The notes: generated from the letters alone by a model not told the origin. Numbered from the stretch's first letter, positions 19,819-29,931 are shown. The stretch is DNA of 34,449 nucleotides from an uncultured Prevotella sp. (GCA_947167845.1 CAMVJQ010000026.1:1-34449), one strand, 5' to 3'. A program made the numbers and translations.

Positions 19819-21979
19819 ATTTAATTCAGAAAAGGTCATGCCGCGCTTCTTCGCCATCGCAGTAGTGCTGACACTCATCGGTTTTGCCGTTGTGGGCAAA
19901 GCCATGTATATCATGACCGCCAAAAAAGACTACTGGACCCAGGTGGCCTCGAGGCTGAAGCGCGACAGCGTCAGCGTAAAGCCAAGCCGGGGCAACATCC
20001 TCAGTTGCGACGGGCAACTGATGGCCAGCAGCATTCCTGAATACAAACTCTACATCGACTTCCAGGCCGGTGCCGACGACTCGCTGGGCATGCACCGGCG
20101 CGACTCTGTCTGGGCAGAGAAGATCGACACGATCTGCTATGAACTGAACAAGATATTCCCCACGAAAAGCGCAGAGGAATTCAAAGCCCATCTGCTGCAA
20201 GGCAAGAACAAGGTGCTGAAGAACGGGTCGGTGGGTGCCCGTCACTGGCCCATCTGGCCGCGGCGCGTCGACTACAACACCTTCTGTGAAGTGCACAAAC
20301 TGCCTATATTCGACAGACCGTTCAACAGTGAGAAGGTGGAGGACGGCATCATCATCAGGGCCTCGTTCAAAAGCGGATTCTGCATAGAGGAGTATAACGC
20401 CCGGCGCCGCCCGTTCGGCTCGCTGGCACAGCGTACCGTCGGCGACATGTTCGGCGCCAAGGACTCGGCCAAATACGGACTGGAACTCTCCTACGACTCC
20501 ATCCTGCGCGGCACTAACGGACTGATGCATCGCCGCAAGGTGCTCAGCAAGTATCTGGACATCCCAGTACTCGCCCCTGTCGACGGAGCAGACATCGTGA
20601 CCACGATCGACGTGGGCATGCAGGATCTGGCCGAGCGCGCACTTGTGGACGAACTGAAGGAGATAAACGGCGAAATGGGTGTAGCCATTCTGATGGAAGT
20701 AAAGACTGGCGACGTGAAGGCAATCGTCAACATGACACGCGGCAGTGACGGTGAATACCGCGAAACCGTGAACAATGCCATCAGTTATCGCTGTGAGCCA
20801 GGCTCGGTATTCAAGGTGGCCTCCTTCCTGGTAGCCCTCGACGATGGCGTGATCCCCAATGACACCAGTTATGTCATCCACACAGGCTGCGGCGTGATGG
20901 AGATGCACGGCCGTCTGATGAAGGACCACAACTGGCGGCGTGGCGGCTATCAGGACATCAACGTGGCCCGCGCACTGGAAGTCAGTTCGAACATAGGCGT
21001 CAGTTACGTGATTGACAAGTTTTACGGAACGAATCCGACAAAATACGTGAAAGGTCTCTACCGCGTTGGTATCCATGAGGATCTGAAGTTGCCGTTAGTA
21101 GGCTACCGCACCCCGATGATCCGCATGCCGGACACCAAGACCACCGACCGCGCAAAATACTGGAGTAAGACAACGCTGCCCTGGATGAGTATCGGCTACG
21201 AGACGCAGATTGCCCCTATCAACACTATCGCCTTCTATAATGCCATCGCCAATGACGGTAAGATGATGCAGCCACGATTCGTGAAGCAACTGGTGAAAGA
21301 CGGGCAGGTCATCCGGGAATTCGAGCCGGTAGTGCTGAAGGAGCGGATTGCCAAGCCACATGCTATCAAGACGATGCAAACGATTCTGGAGCACGTGGTC
21401 AGTCAAGGACTGGGACGCAAGGCTGGCTCAAAGTCGTTTAAGGTAGCAGGCAAGACGGGTACGGCACAGGTGGCAGACCAGTATGGCGGCTATCACTCAG
21501 GCGTCACGCGCTACTGGCTGTCATTTGCAGGTTTCTTCCCCGCTGACAATCCCCGTTACTCCTGCATCGTATGTATCAAGAAATCAGGACTGCCCGCCTC
21601 TGGTGGCGGTATGTCGGGTGTCGTCTTCCATCATATCGCCGAAGGCGTAATGGCTCAGAACCTGAAATTAAGCGTAAAGGATGCACGCGACGAATCGTCG
21701 ACTTTCACACCGGCCGTGAAGAATGGTAATACAGCAGCGGCCGAATACGTGCTGGACGGTATTGCTGTCAAATCGAAGCCCACGCTGACTGCAAAACAGA
21801 CAGGTAAGGACATCGTTCCTGACGTGACCGGCATGGGCGCACGCGATGCCGTATATGCTCTCGAAAGCAGAGGTATCAAAGCCATCGTCAAAGGACGAGG
21901 AAAGGTGAAGTCGCAAAGTCTCCATGCCGGTACGGCTGTCAAACAGGGTATGTGCTGCGACCTGTATCTGGAAAACTGA
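19811..21979 (+). CDS. ftsI: Septal peptidoglycan transpeptidase FtsI (PBP3 class) with C-terminal PASTA domain
   Basis: 722 residues. One N-terminal membrane helix (about 12-35), a pedestal domain starting SVSVKPSRGNILSCDGQLMA, and a transpeptidase domain with all three active-site motifs: S332-V-F-K335 (EPGSVFKVAS), S392-S-N394 (VSSNIGVSYV) and K548-T-G550 (VAGKTGTAQV). The last ~55 residues (IVPDVTGMGARDAVYALESRGI...) form a PASTA domain, as in Spo5D-type PBPs. It crosslinks septal peptidoglycan as the partner of FtsW and is the target of beta-lactams. Translation is coupled to ftsL by an 8-nt overlap. The gap to murE holds an AAAAAGGT-type repeat. Confidence 0.96.
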   Translation: MSRFNSEKVMPRFFAIAVVLTLIGFAVVGKAMYIMTAKKDYWTQVASRLKRDSVSVKPSRGNILSCDGQLMASSIPEYKLYIDFQAGADDSLGMHRRDSVWAEKIDTICYELNKIFPTKSAEEFKAHLLQGKNKVLKNGSVGARHWPIWPRRVDYNTFCEVHKLPIFDRPFNSEKVEDGIIIRASFKSGFCIEEYNARRRPFGSLAQRTVGDMFGAKDSAKYGLELSYDSILRGTNGLMHRRKVLSKYLDIPVLAPVDGADIVTTIDVGMQDLAERALVDELKEINGEMGVAILMEVKTGDVKAIVNMTRGSDGEYRETVNNAISYRCEPGSVFKVASFLVALDDGVIPNDTSYVIHTGCGVMEMHGRLMKDHNWRRGGYQDINVARALEVSSNIGVSYVIDKFYGTNPTKYVKGLYRVGIHEDLKLPLVGYRTPMIRMPDTKTTDRAKYWSKTTLPWMSIGYETQIAPINTIAFYNAIANDGKMMQPRFVKQLVKDGQVIREFEPVVLKERIAKPHAIKTMQTILEHVVSQGLGRKAGSKSFKVAGKTGTAQVADQYGGYHSGVTRYWLSFAGFFPADNPRYSCIVCIKKSGLPASGGGMSGVVFHHIAEGVMAQNLKLSVKDARDESSTFTPAVKNGNTAAAEYVLDGIAVKSKPTLTAKQTGKDIVPDVTGMGARDAVYALESRGIKAIVKGRGKVKSQSLHAGTAVKQGMCCDLYLEN

Positions 21980-22022
21980 AAAAGGTAAAAAGGTAAAAAA
22001 GTAAAAAGGTAAAAAAAGGTAA
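21979..22022 (+). repeat. Tandem A-rich repeat (AAAAAGGT-like) between ftsI and murE
   Basis: About five imperfect copies of an 8-9 nt unit (AAAAAGGT, with one AAAAAAGT) fill the whole ftsI-murE gap, ending 3 nt before the murE ATG. The last AGGT could serve as a weak ribosome binding site. Confidence 0.75.
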
Positions 22023-22025
22023 GAT

Positions 22026-23477
22026 ATGAATCTGAAAGAGTTACTCAAGAACGTAGAAGTCCTCAACATCATCGGTGATGCCGAGAAAGACATCGCGGGT
22101 GTCAATATCGACTCCCGCAAGATTGAGGCAGGACATCTCTTCGTGGCCATTCCGGGCACGCAGACCGACGGCCACAAGTTCATTCCCAAAGCCATCGAGC
22201 AAGGTGCCACAGCCGTCTTGTGCGAGTACTTCCCCAACAAGCGGGAACCGGGAGTAACCTATATTGCCGTTGACTCGACAGAGGACTGGGTAGGCGAGGT
22301 GGCCACACAGTTCTATGGCGACCCCTCCAGAAAACTGCAACTGGTGGGTGTGACAGGCACCAACGGCAAGACGACCATCGCCACCTTATTATATAATATG
22401 TTCCGCAAGTTCGGACACAAATGCGGTCTGCTATCCACCGTCTGCAATTATATAGAGGGTGAAGCCATCCCTGCAGACCATACGACTCCCGACCCAATCG
22501 AACTTAACCGGCTACTGGCTCAGATGGTAGAGGCCGGCTGTGAATACGCCTTTATGGAATGCTCAAGCCATGCTATCGCCCAGAAGCGTATCGGCGGACT
22601 GAGATTCGCCGGCGGACTGTTCACTAACCTGACCCGCGACCATCTGGATTACCATAAGACGGTGGAGAACTACCGCAACGCCAAGAAAGCCTTCTTCGAC
22701 GGACTGGACAAGAACGCCTTTGCCATCACCAATGCCGACGACAAGAACGGCATGTTTATGGTGCAGAACACCAAGGCTACAGTAAAGACTTACTCTACCC
22801 GCACGATGGCCGACTTCAGGGCCCGGATCATCGAGTGTCATTTCGAGGGGATGTATCTCGACATAGACGGCCATGAGGTGGGCGTGCAGTTCATCGGCAA
22901 GTTCAACGTGAGCAATCTGCTCGCCGTCTACGGAGCCGCTATCATGCTGGGCAAGAAGCCGGAAGACATCCTGGTCATTCTCAGCACGCTCAAGAGCGTC
23001 AGCGGGCGGCTGGAGCCCATCCGCTCTCCGGAAGGCTATACAGCCATCGTAGACTATGCCCACACGCCCGATGCCTTGGAGAACGTGCTGAATGCCATCC
23101 ACGAAGTGCTCGACGGCAAGGGCAAGGTGATCACCGTCTGCGGTGCCGGCGGCAACCGTGACAAGGGCAAGCGCCCGCTGATGGCCCAGGAGGCCGTCAA
23201 GCAGAGCGACAGGGTAATCATCACCTCCGACAACCCCCGCTTCGAAGAGCCTCAGGACATCATCAATGACATGCTGGAAGGACTCGACAACAAACAGATG
23301 AAGAAAGTGATCACCATCGTCGACCGCAAGGAAGCCATCCGCACGGCCTGCATGATGGCAGAGAAGGGAGACGTGATCCTTATTGCCGGCAAGGGTCATG
23401 AGGACTATCAGGAGATACAAGGTGTAAAGCATCACTTCGACGACAAAGAGGTGGTGAAGGAGATTTTTGAGAACTAA
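22026..23477 (+). CDS. murE: UDP-N-acetylmuramoyl-tripeptide synthetase (meso-DAP adding)
   Basis: 483 residues, full length. Motifs: [15 protein letters not shown] (UDP-binding N-terminal domain), ATP P-loop GTNGKTT at 111-117, [38 protein letters not shown], and [12 protein letters not shown]. The DNPR motif (402-405) is the mark of enzymes that add meso-diaminopimelate in preference to lysine. It ligates the third residue of the peptidoglycan stem peptide in the cytoplasm. It follows ftsI after a repeat-filled gap and precedes mraY by 12 nt. Confidence 0.97.
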   Translation: MNLKELLKNVEVLNIIGDAEKDIAGVNIDSRKIEAGHLFVAIPGTQTDGHKFIPKAIEQGATAVLCEYFPNKREPGVTYIAVDSTEDWVGEVATQFYGDPSRKLQLVGVTGTNGKTTIATLLYNMFRKFGHKCGLLSTVCNYIEGEAIPADHTTPDPIELNRLLAQMVEAGCEYAFMECSSHAIAQKRIGGLRFAGGLFTNLTRDHLDYHKTVENYRNAKKAFFDGLDKNAFAITNADDKNGMFMVQNTKATVKTYSTRTMADFRARIIECHFEGMYLDIDGHEVGVQFIGKFNVSNLLAVYGAAIMLGKKPEDILVILSTLKSVSGRLEPIRSPEGYTAIVDYAHTPDALENVLNAIHEVLDGKGKVITVCGAGGNRDKGKRPLMAQEAVKQSDRVIITSDNPRFEEPQDIINDMLEGLDNKQMKKVITIVDRKEAIRTACMMAEKGDVILIAGKGHEDYQEIQGVKHHFDDKEVVKEIFEN

Positions 23478-23489
23478 GAGATTGAGGAT

Positions 23490-24761
23490 ATGCTATACTA
23501 CCTGTTTAGATTCTTAGAGCAATACAACATACCAGGCTCACATCTGTGGTCGTATATCTCATTCCGCGCCCTGCTGACACTTATCCTGTCGCTACTGCTC
23601 TCAGCATGGTTCGGCGAGAAGTTCATCAAATGGATGAAACGGAAGAAGATATTCGAGACAGAGCGTGACCCGAGCATCGATCCCTTCGGCGTAGAAAAGA
23701 AGGGCGTACCGACAATGGGCGGTATCATCATCATTGTGAGTATCCTGGTGCCAGTGCTGCTGCTATGCCGTATGCGCAACATCTATATCATCCTGATGGT
23801 GGTGACAACCCTCTGGCTGGGATTCCTCGGATTCATGGATGACTACATCAAGATATTCAAGCGCAATAAGGAAGGGCTGAAGGGAAGGTATAAGATTATA
23901 GGCCAGGTAAGCATCGGCTTCATCGTGGGTCTCACGCTATGGTTGAGCCCTGATGCCGTCGTACGCGAGAATGTCAACATAGCGCAACAGAATCAGGAAG
24001 TTGTAGTGAAGCACAAGCCCCAAGCCGTCAAATCGCTGCAGACAACAATTCCGTTTTTCAAGAACCACAATCTGAACTACTCGAAGGTGATGGGATTCTG
24101 CGGTGAATATGCAGTAGCGGCAGGATGGATGCTTTTCGTGATTATCACCATCTTGGTCGTGACGGCTGTCTCAAACGGGGCGAACCTGAACGACGGCATG
24201 GACGGTATGTGTGCCGGCAACTCGGCCATCATCGGCGTGGCTTTAGGAATCCTATGCTACGTGTCCTCACACATTGGCTATGCCTCCTATTTCGACATCA
24301 TGTACATACCGCACAGCGAGGAACTGGTTGTCTTCCTGTGCGCCTTCATCGGCGCTATGGCCGGTTTCCTCTGGTACAATGCCTTCCCCGCGCAAGTATT
24401 CATGGGCGACACCGGCTCACTGACCATCGGCGGCATCATCGGTGTCTGTGCCGTCATCATCCACAAGGAACTGCTGCTGCCCATCCTGTGCGGCATCTTC
24501 TTCGTCGAGAGCCTGAGCGTCATCATACAGACGCAATGGTTTAAGATACAGAAGCGCAAAGGGAAGCGAGTCCGCGTATTCCGCGCGACCCCCATTCACG
24601 ACGCCTTCCGGAAACTGGATTCACAACTTGACGTGACAAGTACATATATTCTGAAAGGGTGGCCCCACCGTCCATTCCACGAGTCAAAGATAACTATCCG
24701 ATTCTGGATTGTCAGTATTATCCTGGCTGCCCTGACCATCATTACTTTAAAAATGAGATAA
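23490..24761 (+). CDS. mraY: Phospho-N-acetylmuramoyl-pentapeptide-transferase
   Basis: 423 residues with about ten membrane helices. Family motifs: KKGVPTMGGIIII, GFMDDYIKIFKRNKEGL with the catalytic Asp pair, NGANLNDGMDGMCAG, FMGDTGSLTIGG, and the HIII-like RATPIHDAFRK. It makes lipid I from UDP-MurNAc-pentapeptide and undecaprenyl phosphate. It is some 60 residues longer than the E. coli enzyme; a polar insert around 165-200 (ENVNIAQQNQEVVVKHKPQ...) between membrane helices accounts for part of this and seems typical of Bacteroidetes. murD starts 4 nt after the stop. Confidence 0.97.
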   Translation: MLYYLFRFLEQYNIPGSHLWSYISFRALLTLILSLLLSAWFGEKFIKWMKRKKIFETERDPSIDPFGVEKKGVPTMGGIIIIVSILVPVLLLCRMRNIYIILMVVTTLWLGFLGFMDDYIKIFKRNKEGLKGRYKIIGQVSIGFIVGLTLWLSPDAVVRENVNIAQQNQEVVVKHKPQAVKSLQTTIPFFKNHNLNYSKVMGFCGEYAVAAGWMLFVIITILVVTAVSNGANLNDGMDGMCAGNSAIIGVALGILCYVSSHIGYASYFDIMYIPHSEELVVFLCAFIGAMAGFLWYNAFPAQVFMGDTGSLTIGGIIGVCAVIIHKELLLPILCGIFFVESLSVIIQTQWFKIQKRKGKRVRVFRATPIHDAFRKLDSQLDVTSTYILKGWPHRPFHESKITIRFWIVSIILAALTIITLKMR

Positions 24762-24764
24762 GAC

Positions 24765-26096
24765 ATGAAAAGAATTGTTATATTAGGAGCAGGAGAAAGC
24801 GGCGCCGGTGCTGCCGTACTCGCCAAGAAAGAAGGCTTTGACGTGTTTGTATCAGACATGTCGAAGATTGCCGACAAATACAAGCAGATGCTCAACGGCC
24901 ACGGCATCAAGTGGGAAGAAGGACATCACACAGAAGAGAGTATCCTGAATGCCGATGAGATCATCAAGAGCCCGGGAATCCCTGAGACGGCACCGATGGT
25001 AAAGAAAGCCATCGACAAGGGCATCCACATCATCAGTGAGATAGAGTTTGCCGGGCGCTACACCAACTCGAAGATGATCTGTATCACAGGCTCCAACGGC
25101 AAGACAACGACAACCTCACTCATCTACCACATCTTCAAAGATGCAGGTTACGATGCAGGTCTGGCAGGCAACATCGGCAACTCGCTGGCTCTGCAGGTGG
25201 CAGAAGACCCGCATGAGTACTACATCATCGAGTTGAGCAGTTTCCAACTCGACAATATGTATGATTTCCGTGCCAATATCGCCATCCTTCTGAATATCAC
25301 GCCCGACCATCTGGACCGCTATAACTTCGAGATGCAGAACTATGTGGACGCGAAGATGCGCATCATCCGGAATCAGACGCCTCAGGATGCCTTCATCTAC
25401 TGGGCCGACGATCCTATCATCAAGCGGGAACTGGCAAAGTATGACATACACTCCATCCAATACCCTTTCTCTGAACTGAAAGAAAAGGGAGTCATCGGCT
25501 ATATCGAAGAGGGTCAATACAAGATAGAGAAGCCCGAGCCATTCAACATGGAGCAGGAGAGCCTGAGCCTGACGGGCAAGCACAACATATACAACTCACT
25601 GGCCGCCGGTATCGCTGCCGACATCGCAGGCATCAGGAACGAGAGCATCCGCAAGAGCCTGAGCGACTTCCCCGGTGTGGAGCATCGCCTGGAGAAAGTG
25701 TGCATGGTTCGCGGCGTGCAGTATATCAACGATTCGAAGGCCACCAACGTAGACGCCTGCTGGTATGCGCTGGAGGCTATGAAGACAAAGGTCATCCTCA
25801 TCATCGGCGGCAAGGACAAAGGCAACGACTATGCACCCATCAAGCCCTTGGTACGCGAGAAGTGCTCTGGCATCGTCTACCTCGGAGCCGACAACCAGAA
25901 ACTGCACGACAACTTCGACGGGATGGGAATACCTGTCCGCGACACCCACTCGATGAAGGAATGCATTGAGGCCTGCTACGAAATGGCCAAGCCCGGGGAG
26001 ACAGTGCTGCTCTCACCCTGCTGTGCCTCATTCGACCTCTTTAAGAATATGGAGGACCGCGGGGAGCAGTTCAAGGAGTTAGTGCGCAACTTGTAA
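24765..26096 (+). CDS. murD: UDP-N-acetylmuramoyl-L-alanine--D-glutamate ligase
   Basis: 443 residues. N-terminal Rossmann-like UDP-MurNAc-Ala site (RIVILGAGESGAGAAVLAK), ATP P-loop GSNGKTT at 109-115, ELSSFQLD, LNITPDHLDRY, GVEHRLEKV, YINDSKATNVDA, and SPCCASFDLFKNMEDRGEQFK, all diagnostic of MurD. It adds D-glutamate as the second stem residue. It sits between mraY and ftsW, as in most dcw clusters; the gap to ftsW is 30 nt and contains AAGGA before the ATG. Confidence 0.97.
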   Translation: MKRIVILGAGESGAGAAVLAKKEGFDVFVSDMSKIADKYKQMLNGHGIKWEEGHHTEESILNADEIIKSPGIPETAPMVKKAIDKGIHIISEIEFAGRYTNSKMICITGSNGKTTTTSLIYHIFKDAGYDAGLAGNIGNSLALQVAEDPHEYYIIELSSFQLDNMYDFRANIAILLNITPDHLDRYNFEMQNYVDAKMRIIRNQTPQDAFIYWADDPIIKRELAKYDIHSIQYPFSELKEKGVIGYIEEGQYKIEKPEPFNMEQESLSLTGKHNIYNSLAAGIAADIAGIRNESIRKSLSDFPGVEHRLEKVCMVRGVQYINDSKATNVDACWYALEAMKTKVILIIGGKDKGNDYAPIKPLVREKCSGIVYLGADNQKLHDNFDGMGIPVRDTHSMKECIEACYEMAKPGETVLLSPCCASFDLFKNMEDRGEQFKELVRNL

Positions 26097-26126
26097 TTGA
26101 AAGACTCAGAAACTGAAATATAAGGA

Positions 26127-27386
26127 ATGAATAAGAAAATCGGCAATATCTTCAAAGGCGACAAGGTCATCTGGATGGTGTTCTTCTTCCTTTGTATGAT
26201 CAGCATTGTGGAGGTCTTCTCGGCCTCCAGCAACCTGACCTACAAGACCCAGAACTACATGGGGCCCATCATCTACCACGCAGGCATGATAGCCTTCGGG
26301 GCCTTTGTGGCTGTTGTGACGCTTAACATCCCCTGCCGATATTTCAAACTGATGACGCCTTTCCTGCTGCTGGTTACCTATATCACATTGTTTTGGGTAC
26401 TCATCGGCGGTGAGAGCATCAACGGTGCCAACCGCGTCATCTCACTGCCTGGCGGCATCACGTTCCAGCCATCAGAGATTGCCAAAGGCACGATGGTGCT
26501 GATCACTGCTCAGATTCTCAGTGCAATGCAACGTGAGGACGGGGCCGACAAGAAAGCCTTCAAATATATCCTCTGGATAGTATTGCCAACGGCTGCTCTT
26601 ATAGGCATTGAAAACCTCTCTACTGCAGCCCTACTCTGTGCTGTCATATGCCTGATGATGTTCATCGGACGCATACCTTTAATACAAATGGGCAAACTGA
26701 TTGGCGGTGCTGCCGTGCTTGTGGCCGTCTTCCTGACACTGGTTCTGACGCTGGGAAGCATCGGCGCCGAGAGCGAGACAAGCAGCCAGACTATTGAAAG
26801 TGTCAGCGAAGGCAACACTGATACAAAGGTCATCAAAGGCGGTGGCGTCTTCCACCGGTTTGTCACCTGGCGCAACCGTATCCTGAAGCACATGGACAAG
26901 AAGAATGTGTCGCCTGAAGACTATGACCTGGATAAAGATGCCCAGGTGGCACATGCCAATATCGCCATTGTGTCGAGCAACATCATCGGCAAAGGGCCAG
27001 GCAAATCTGTCGAGCGGGACTTCCTGTCACAGGCATTCTCCGACTTCATCTATGCCATCATCATCGAAGAACTGGGCATCGTGGGCGCATCCTTCGTGTG
27101 TCTGCTTTATATCGTACTGCTCTATCGCACGGCACGCATCGCCAGCAGGTGCGAAAACAACTTTCCTGCCTTTCTGGCCATGGGCCTGGCACTGCTACTG
27201 GTCATTCAGGCTTCATTCAACATGATGGTGGCCGTAGGGCTTGCCCCTGTCACAGGACAGCCACTACCACTGATATCAAAAGGTGGTACATCAACAATTA
27301 TCAATTGCGCTTATATAGGCATTATTCTCAGCATCAGCCGCTCTGCCAAGAAAAAGAATGAAAGGGTGGCACTGCAGACGGTATAA
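26127..27386 (+). CDS. ftsW: Septal peptidoglycan polymerase FtsW (SEDS family)
   Basis: 419 residues with about ten membrane helices. SEDS signatures: SLPGGITFQPSEIAKGTMV, the extracytoplasmic loop with GPGKSVERDFLSQAFSDFIYAIIIEELG, and LPLISKGGTS. It polymerises glycan strands from lipid II with FtsI as its partner transpeptidase. A polar insert, SIGAESETSSQTIESVSEGNTDTKVIKGGGVFHR region, lies in the loop after the sixth or seventh helix. A reading frame in phase with murG opens inside its 3' end at 27358. Confidence 0.95.
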   Translation: MNKKIGNIFKGDKVIWMVFFFLCMISIVEVFSASSNLTYKTQNYMGPIIYHAGMIAFGAFVAVVTLNIPCRYFKLMTPFLLLVTYITLFWVLIGGESINGANRVISLPGGITFQPSEIAKGTMVLITAQILSAMQREDGADKKAFKYILWIVLPTAALIGIENLSTAALLCAVICLMMFIGRIPLIQMGKLIGGAAVLVAVFLTLVLTLGSIGAESETSSQTIESVSEGNTDTKVIKGGGVFHRFVTWRNRILKHMDKKNVSPEDYDLDKDAQVAHANIAIVSSNIIGKGPGKSVERDFLSQAFSDFIYAIIIEELGIVGASFVCLLYIVLLYRTARIASRCENNFPAFLAMGLALLLVIQASFNMMVAVGLAPVTGQPLPLISKGGTSTIINCAYIGIILSISRSAKKKNERVALQTV

Positions 27387-27420
27387 CAACAAAAAATCTC
27401 TATCAATATATAAAAAGGTT

Positions 27421-28527
27421 ATGGATAAGGAGTTGAAAGTCATTATCAGCGGAGGCGGCACCGGAGGTCACATCTTCCCTGCCGTCAGTATAGCCAATGC
27501 CATCAAAGCCCTTCGGCCTGATGCAAAGATATTGTTTGTCGGCGCCCAAGGGCGAATGGAAATGCAGCGTGTGCCTGCAGCAGGCTATGAGATCAAGGGG
27601 CTTCCCATACGAGGTCTGTACCGTCCCTTATGGAAACCCGCTAATGTGATGGTGGCTATCGACTATCTCCGCAGCAAATGGATGGCCCGCAAGATCCTGC
27701 GCCAGTTCCGTCCGGACGTGGCTGTGGGCGTGGGAGGCTATGCCAGCAGTGCCACGCTGGCGGCAGCCTACTCACAGGGCATCCCATGCCTGGTACAGGA
27801 GCAAAACAGTTATGCAGGGCTGACGAACAAGCGCCTGGCAGGGAAAGCCGCCAAGTTCTGTGTGGCCTACGAAGGAATGGAACGATTCTTCCCAGCCGAC
27901 AAGATCATGCTGACGGGCAACCCCGTGCGCCAATCCCTCCTGCAGACGACGATCAGTCATGAAGACGCCGTCCGCACACTGGGCTTTGACCCATCGAAGA
28001 AGACCGTCATGCTCGTGGGCGGCAGTCTCGGTGCCAGGACCATCAACGAAAGTGTGCTGCAGCATCTCGATCTGGTGAAGTCGACCGATGTCCAGTTCTT
28101 CTGGCAGACAGGCAAATACTACAGCGCAGAAATCAGCGAAAGGCTGAAAGGCGAGAAGATTCCTAATCTGAAAGTGACCGACTTCATCACCGATATGGGT
28201 GTAGCCTATAAGGCGGCCGACCTCGTCATCAGCCGGGCCGGTGCCGGCAGCATCTCTGAGTTCTGTCTGCTTGGCAAGCCTGTCATCCTGGTACCCAGTC
28301 CTAATGTGGCAGAAGACCACCAGACAAAGAATGCGCTGGCCCTTGCCAACCGCGACGCCGCCATCTACGTAAAAGACGCAGAGGCACCCGACAGACTGCT
28401 GAAACTGGCCATCGAGACGGTCAACGATGCTGCCCGTCTGAAGTCACTTAGTGAGAATGTGCTGAAACTGGCTCTCCCGGATTCTGCCAACATCATTGCA
28501 AAAGAAGTAATCAAACTAGCGAAATGA
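27421..28527 (+). CDS. murG: UDP-GlcNAc:undecaprenyl-PP-MurNAc-pentapeptide GlcNAc transferase
   Basis: 368 residues from MDKELKVIISGGGTGGHIFPA, where GGTGGH (about 12-17) is the invariant N-terminal loop. Further marks are VGVGGYASSATLAAAY, QEQNSYAGLTNK, TGNPVRQSL, VGGSLGARTIN, and ISRAGAGSISEFCLLGKPVILVPSPNVAEDHQ, the UDP-GlcNAc site. It converts lipid I to lipid II at the inner membrane. The frame is open back to an ATG at 27358 inside ftsW, which would add 21 basic residues without family support. The stop overlaps the murC start by ATGA. Confidence 0.96.
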   Translation: MDKELKVIISGGGTGGHIFPAVSIANAIKALRPDAKILFVGAQGRMEMQRVPAAGYEIKGLPIRGLYRPLWKPANVMVAIDYLRSKWMARKILRQFRPDVAVGVGGYASSATLAAAYSQGIPCLVQEQNSYAGLTNKRLAGKAAKFCVAYEGMERFFPADKIMLTGNPVRQSLLQTTISHEDAVRTLGFDPSKKTVMLVGGSLGARTINESVLQHLDLVKSTDVQFFWQTGKYYSAEISERLKGEKIPNLKVTDFITDMGVAYKAADLVISRAGAGSISEFCLLGKPVILVPSPNVAEDHQTKNALALANRDAAIYVKDAEAPDRLLKLAIETVNDAARLKSLSENVLKLALPDSANIIAKEVIKLAK

Positions 28528-29909
28528 ATATAAAGGATATCAAATCAGTCTATTTCATCGGAGCAGGTGGCATCGGGATGAGTGCCATCGCCCGTTACTT
28601 CCTCCATAAGGGGCTCATTGTGGGCGGTTACGACAAGACTCCCTCTGAACTGACTCAGCGATTGGAGAAAGAAGGAATGCTCATCCACTATGAAGAAGAC
28701 CTTGACGAGATTCCACATGCCTGCAAGCAGAAGGACTCTTGTCTCGTCATCTATACCCCGGCTGTTCCTGAGACACACAAGGAATTCCAGTTTTTCCGCC
28801 AGAATGGTTTTGAGATACAGAAGCGTGCCCAGGTTCTCGGCGCACTCACCCAGACACACAAGGGACTCTGCGTGGCCGGGACCCACGGAAAGACGACGAC
28901 CTCGACGATGTGCGCCCATATCATGCATCAGGGGCACCTCGACTGTAATGCCTTCCTCGGAGGCATCTCCAAGAACTACGGCACCAACTATATCCTTTCC
29001 GACTCCGACTATGTGGTGATCGAGGCTGACGAGTTCGACCGCAGTTTCCACTGGCTCCGTCCCTGGATGAGCGTCATCACCTCCACCGACCCTGACCATC
29101 TGGACATCTATGGCACCAAGGAAGCCTATCTGGAGAGTTTCCGCCACTACACTGAACTGATACAGCCGGGCGGGGCACTCATCATCCATCGGGATCTGGA
29201 AATGAAAGAAAACCTGCAGGAGGGTGTCAGGCGTTATGACTACAGTCTCAATGAAGGCGACTTCCATGCTGAGAACATCAGCATCAAGAACGGAGACATC
29301 ACCTTCGACTTCATCTCTCCTATCGAGAACGTCAAGAATGTGCGTCTGGGGCAACCCGTCCCCATCAATATCGAGAACGGCGTAGCCGCTATGGCAATGG
29401 CACAACTCAACGGCTGCACCCCCGACGAACTGAAATACGGCATGCAGACCTATGGAGGCGTAGACCGCCGCTTCGACTTCAAAATCAAGACAGACCGTCT
29501 GGTCTTCCTCAGCGACTACGCCCACCACCCGAAGGAGATATACCAGAGTGTCCGCAGCATCCGTGAACTCTATAAGGACAAGCATATCACTGCTATATTC
29601 CAGCCCCATCTGTACACAAGGACCCGCGATTTCTACAAAGATTTCGCAGAGGCATTAAGCCTGCTGGACGAAGTCATACTCACAGAGATCTATCCGGCAC
29701 GCGAAGAGCCTATCGAAGGTGTCACGTCGCAACTGATCTACGACAACCTCAGGGAGGGCATCAAGAAGGAGATGATTAAAAAGGATCAAGTGCTCGACTT
29801 TGTCAAAGCACACGATTTCGAAGTCCTCATCGTATTAGGTGCGGGCGACCTGGATAATCAGGTAGTGCAAATCAGCAAAATCCTGAATAATAAACTGTTA
29901 AATAAATAA
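28524..29909 (+). CDS. murC: UDP-N-acetylmuramate--L-alanine ligase
   Basis: 461 residues. FIGAGGIGMSAIARYFL at the N-terminus binds UDP-MurNAc, GTHGKTT at 119-125 is the ATP P-loop, and EADEFDRSFHWLRP, STDPDHLDIYGT, GVDRRFDFKI, YAHHPKEIYQSVRSIR and FQPHLYTRTRDFYKDFAEAL are MurC-specific. It adds the first residue, L-alanine, of the stem peptide. Coupled to murG by a 4-nt overlap; ftsQ follows after 22 nt. Confidence 0.97.
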   Translation: MNIKDIKSVYFIGAGGIGMSAIARYFLHKGLIVGGYDKTPSELTQRLEKEGMLIHYEEDLDEIPHACKQKDSCLVIYTPAVPETHKEFQFFRQNGFEIQKRAQVLGALTQTHKGLCVAGTHGKTTTSTMCAHIMHQGHLDCNAFLGGISKNYGTNYILSDSDYVVIEADEFDRSFHWLRPWMSVITSTDPDHLDIYGTKEAYLESFRHYTELIQPGGALIIHRDLEMKENLQEGVRRYDYSLNEGDFHAENISIKNGDITFDFISPIENVKNVRLGQPVPINIENGVAAMAMAQLNGCTPDELKYGMQTYGGVDRRFDFKIKTDRLVFLSDYAHHPKEIYQSVRSIRELYKDKHITAIFQPHLYTRTRDFYKDFAEALSLLDEVILTEIYPAREEPIEGVTSQLIYDNLREGIKKEMIKKDQVLDFVKAHDFEVLIVLGAGDLDNQVVQISKILNNKLLNK

Positions 29910-29917
29910 TAACCAAA

Positions 29918-29922
29918 AGGAG
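29918..29922 (+). promoter_or_regulatory. Strong Shine-Dalgarno (AGGAG) for ftsQ
   Basis: AGGAG lies 9 nt before the ftsQ ATG at 29932. It stands out because most genes in this window have weak or no Shine-Dalgarno sites. Confidence 0.6.
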
Positions 29923-29931
29923 TATCCCATC

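Noticed and set aside
27358..27420. N-terminal extension of murG starting inside ftsW
   Set aside because: The added 21 residues are basic and unconserved in character; the MurG fold begins right after the ATG at 27421.
28545..29609. 354-codon antisense frame over murC (and a similar one over murE, 22563-23435)
   Set aside because: Shadow frames of conserved Mur ligases; no recognisable domain or promoter.
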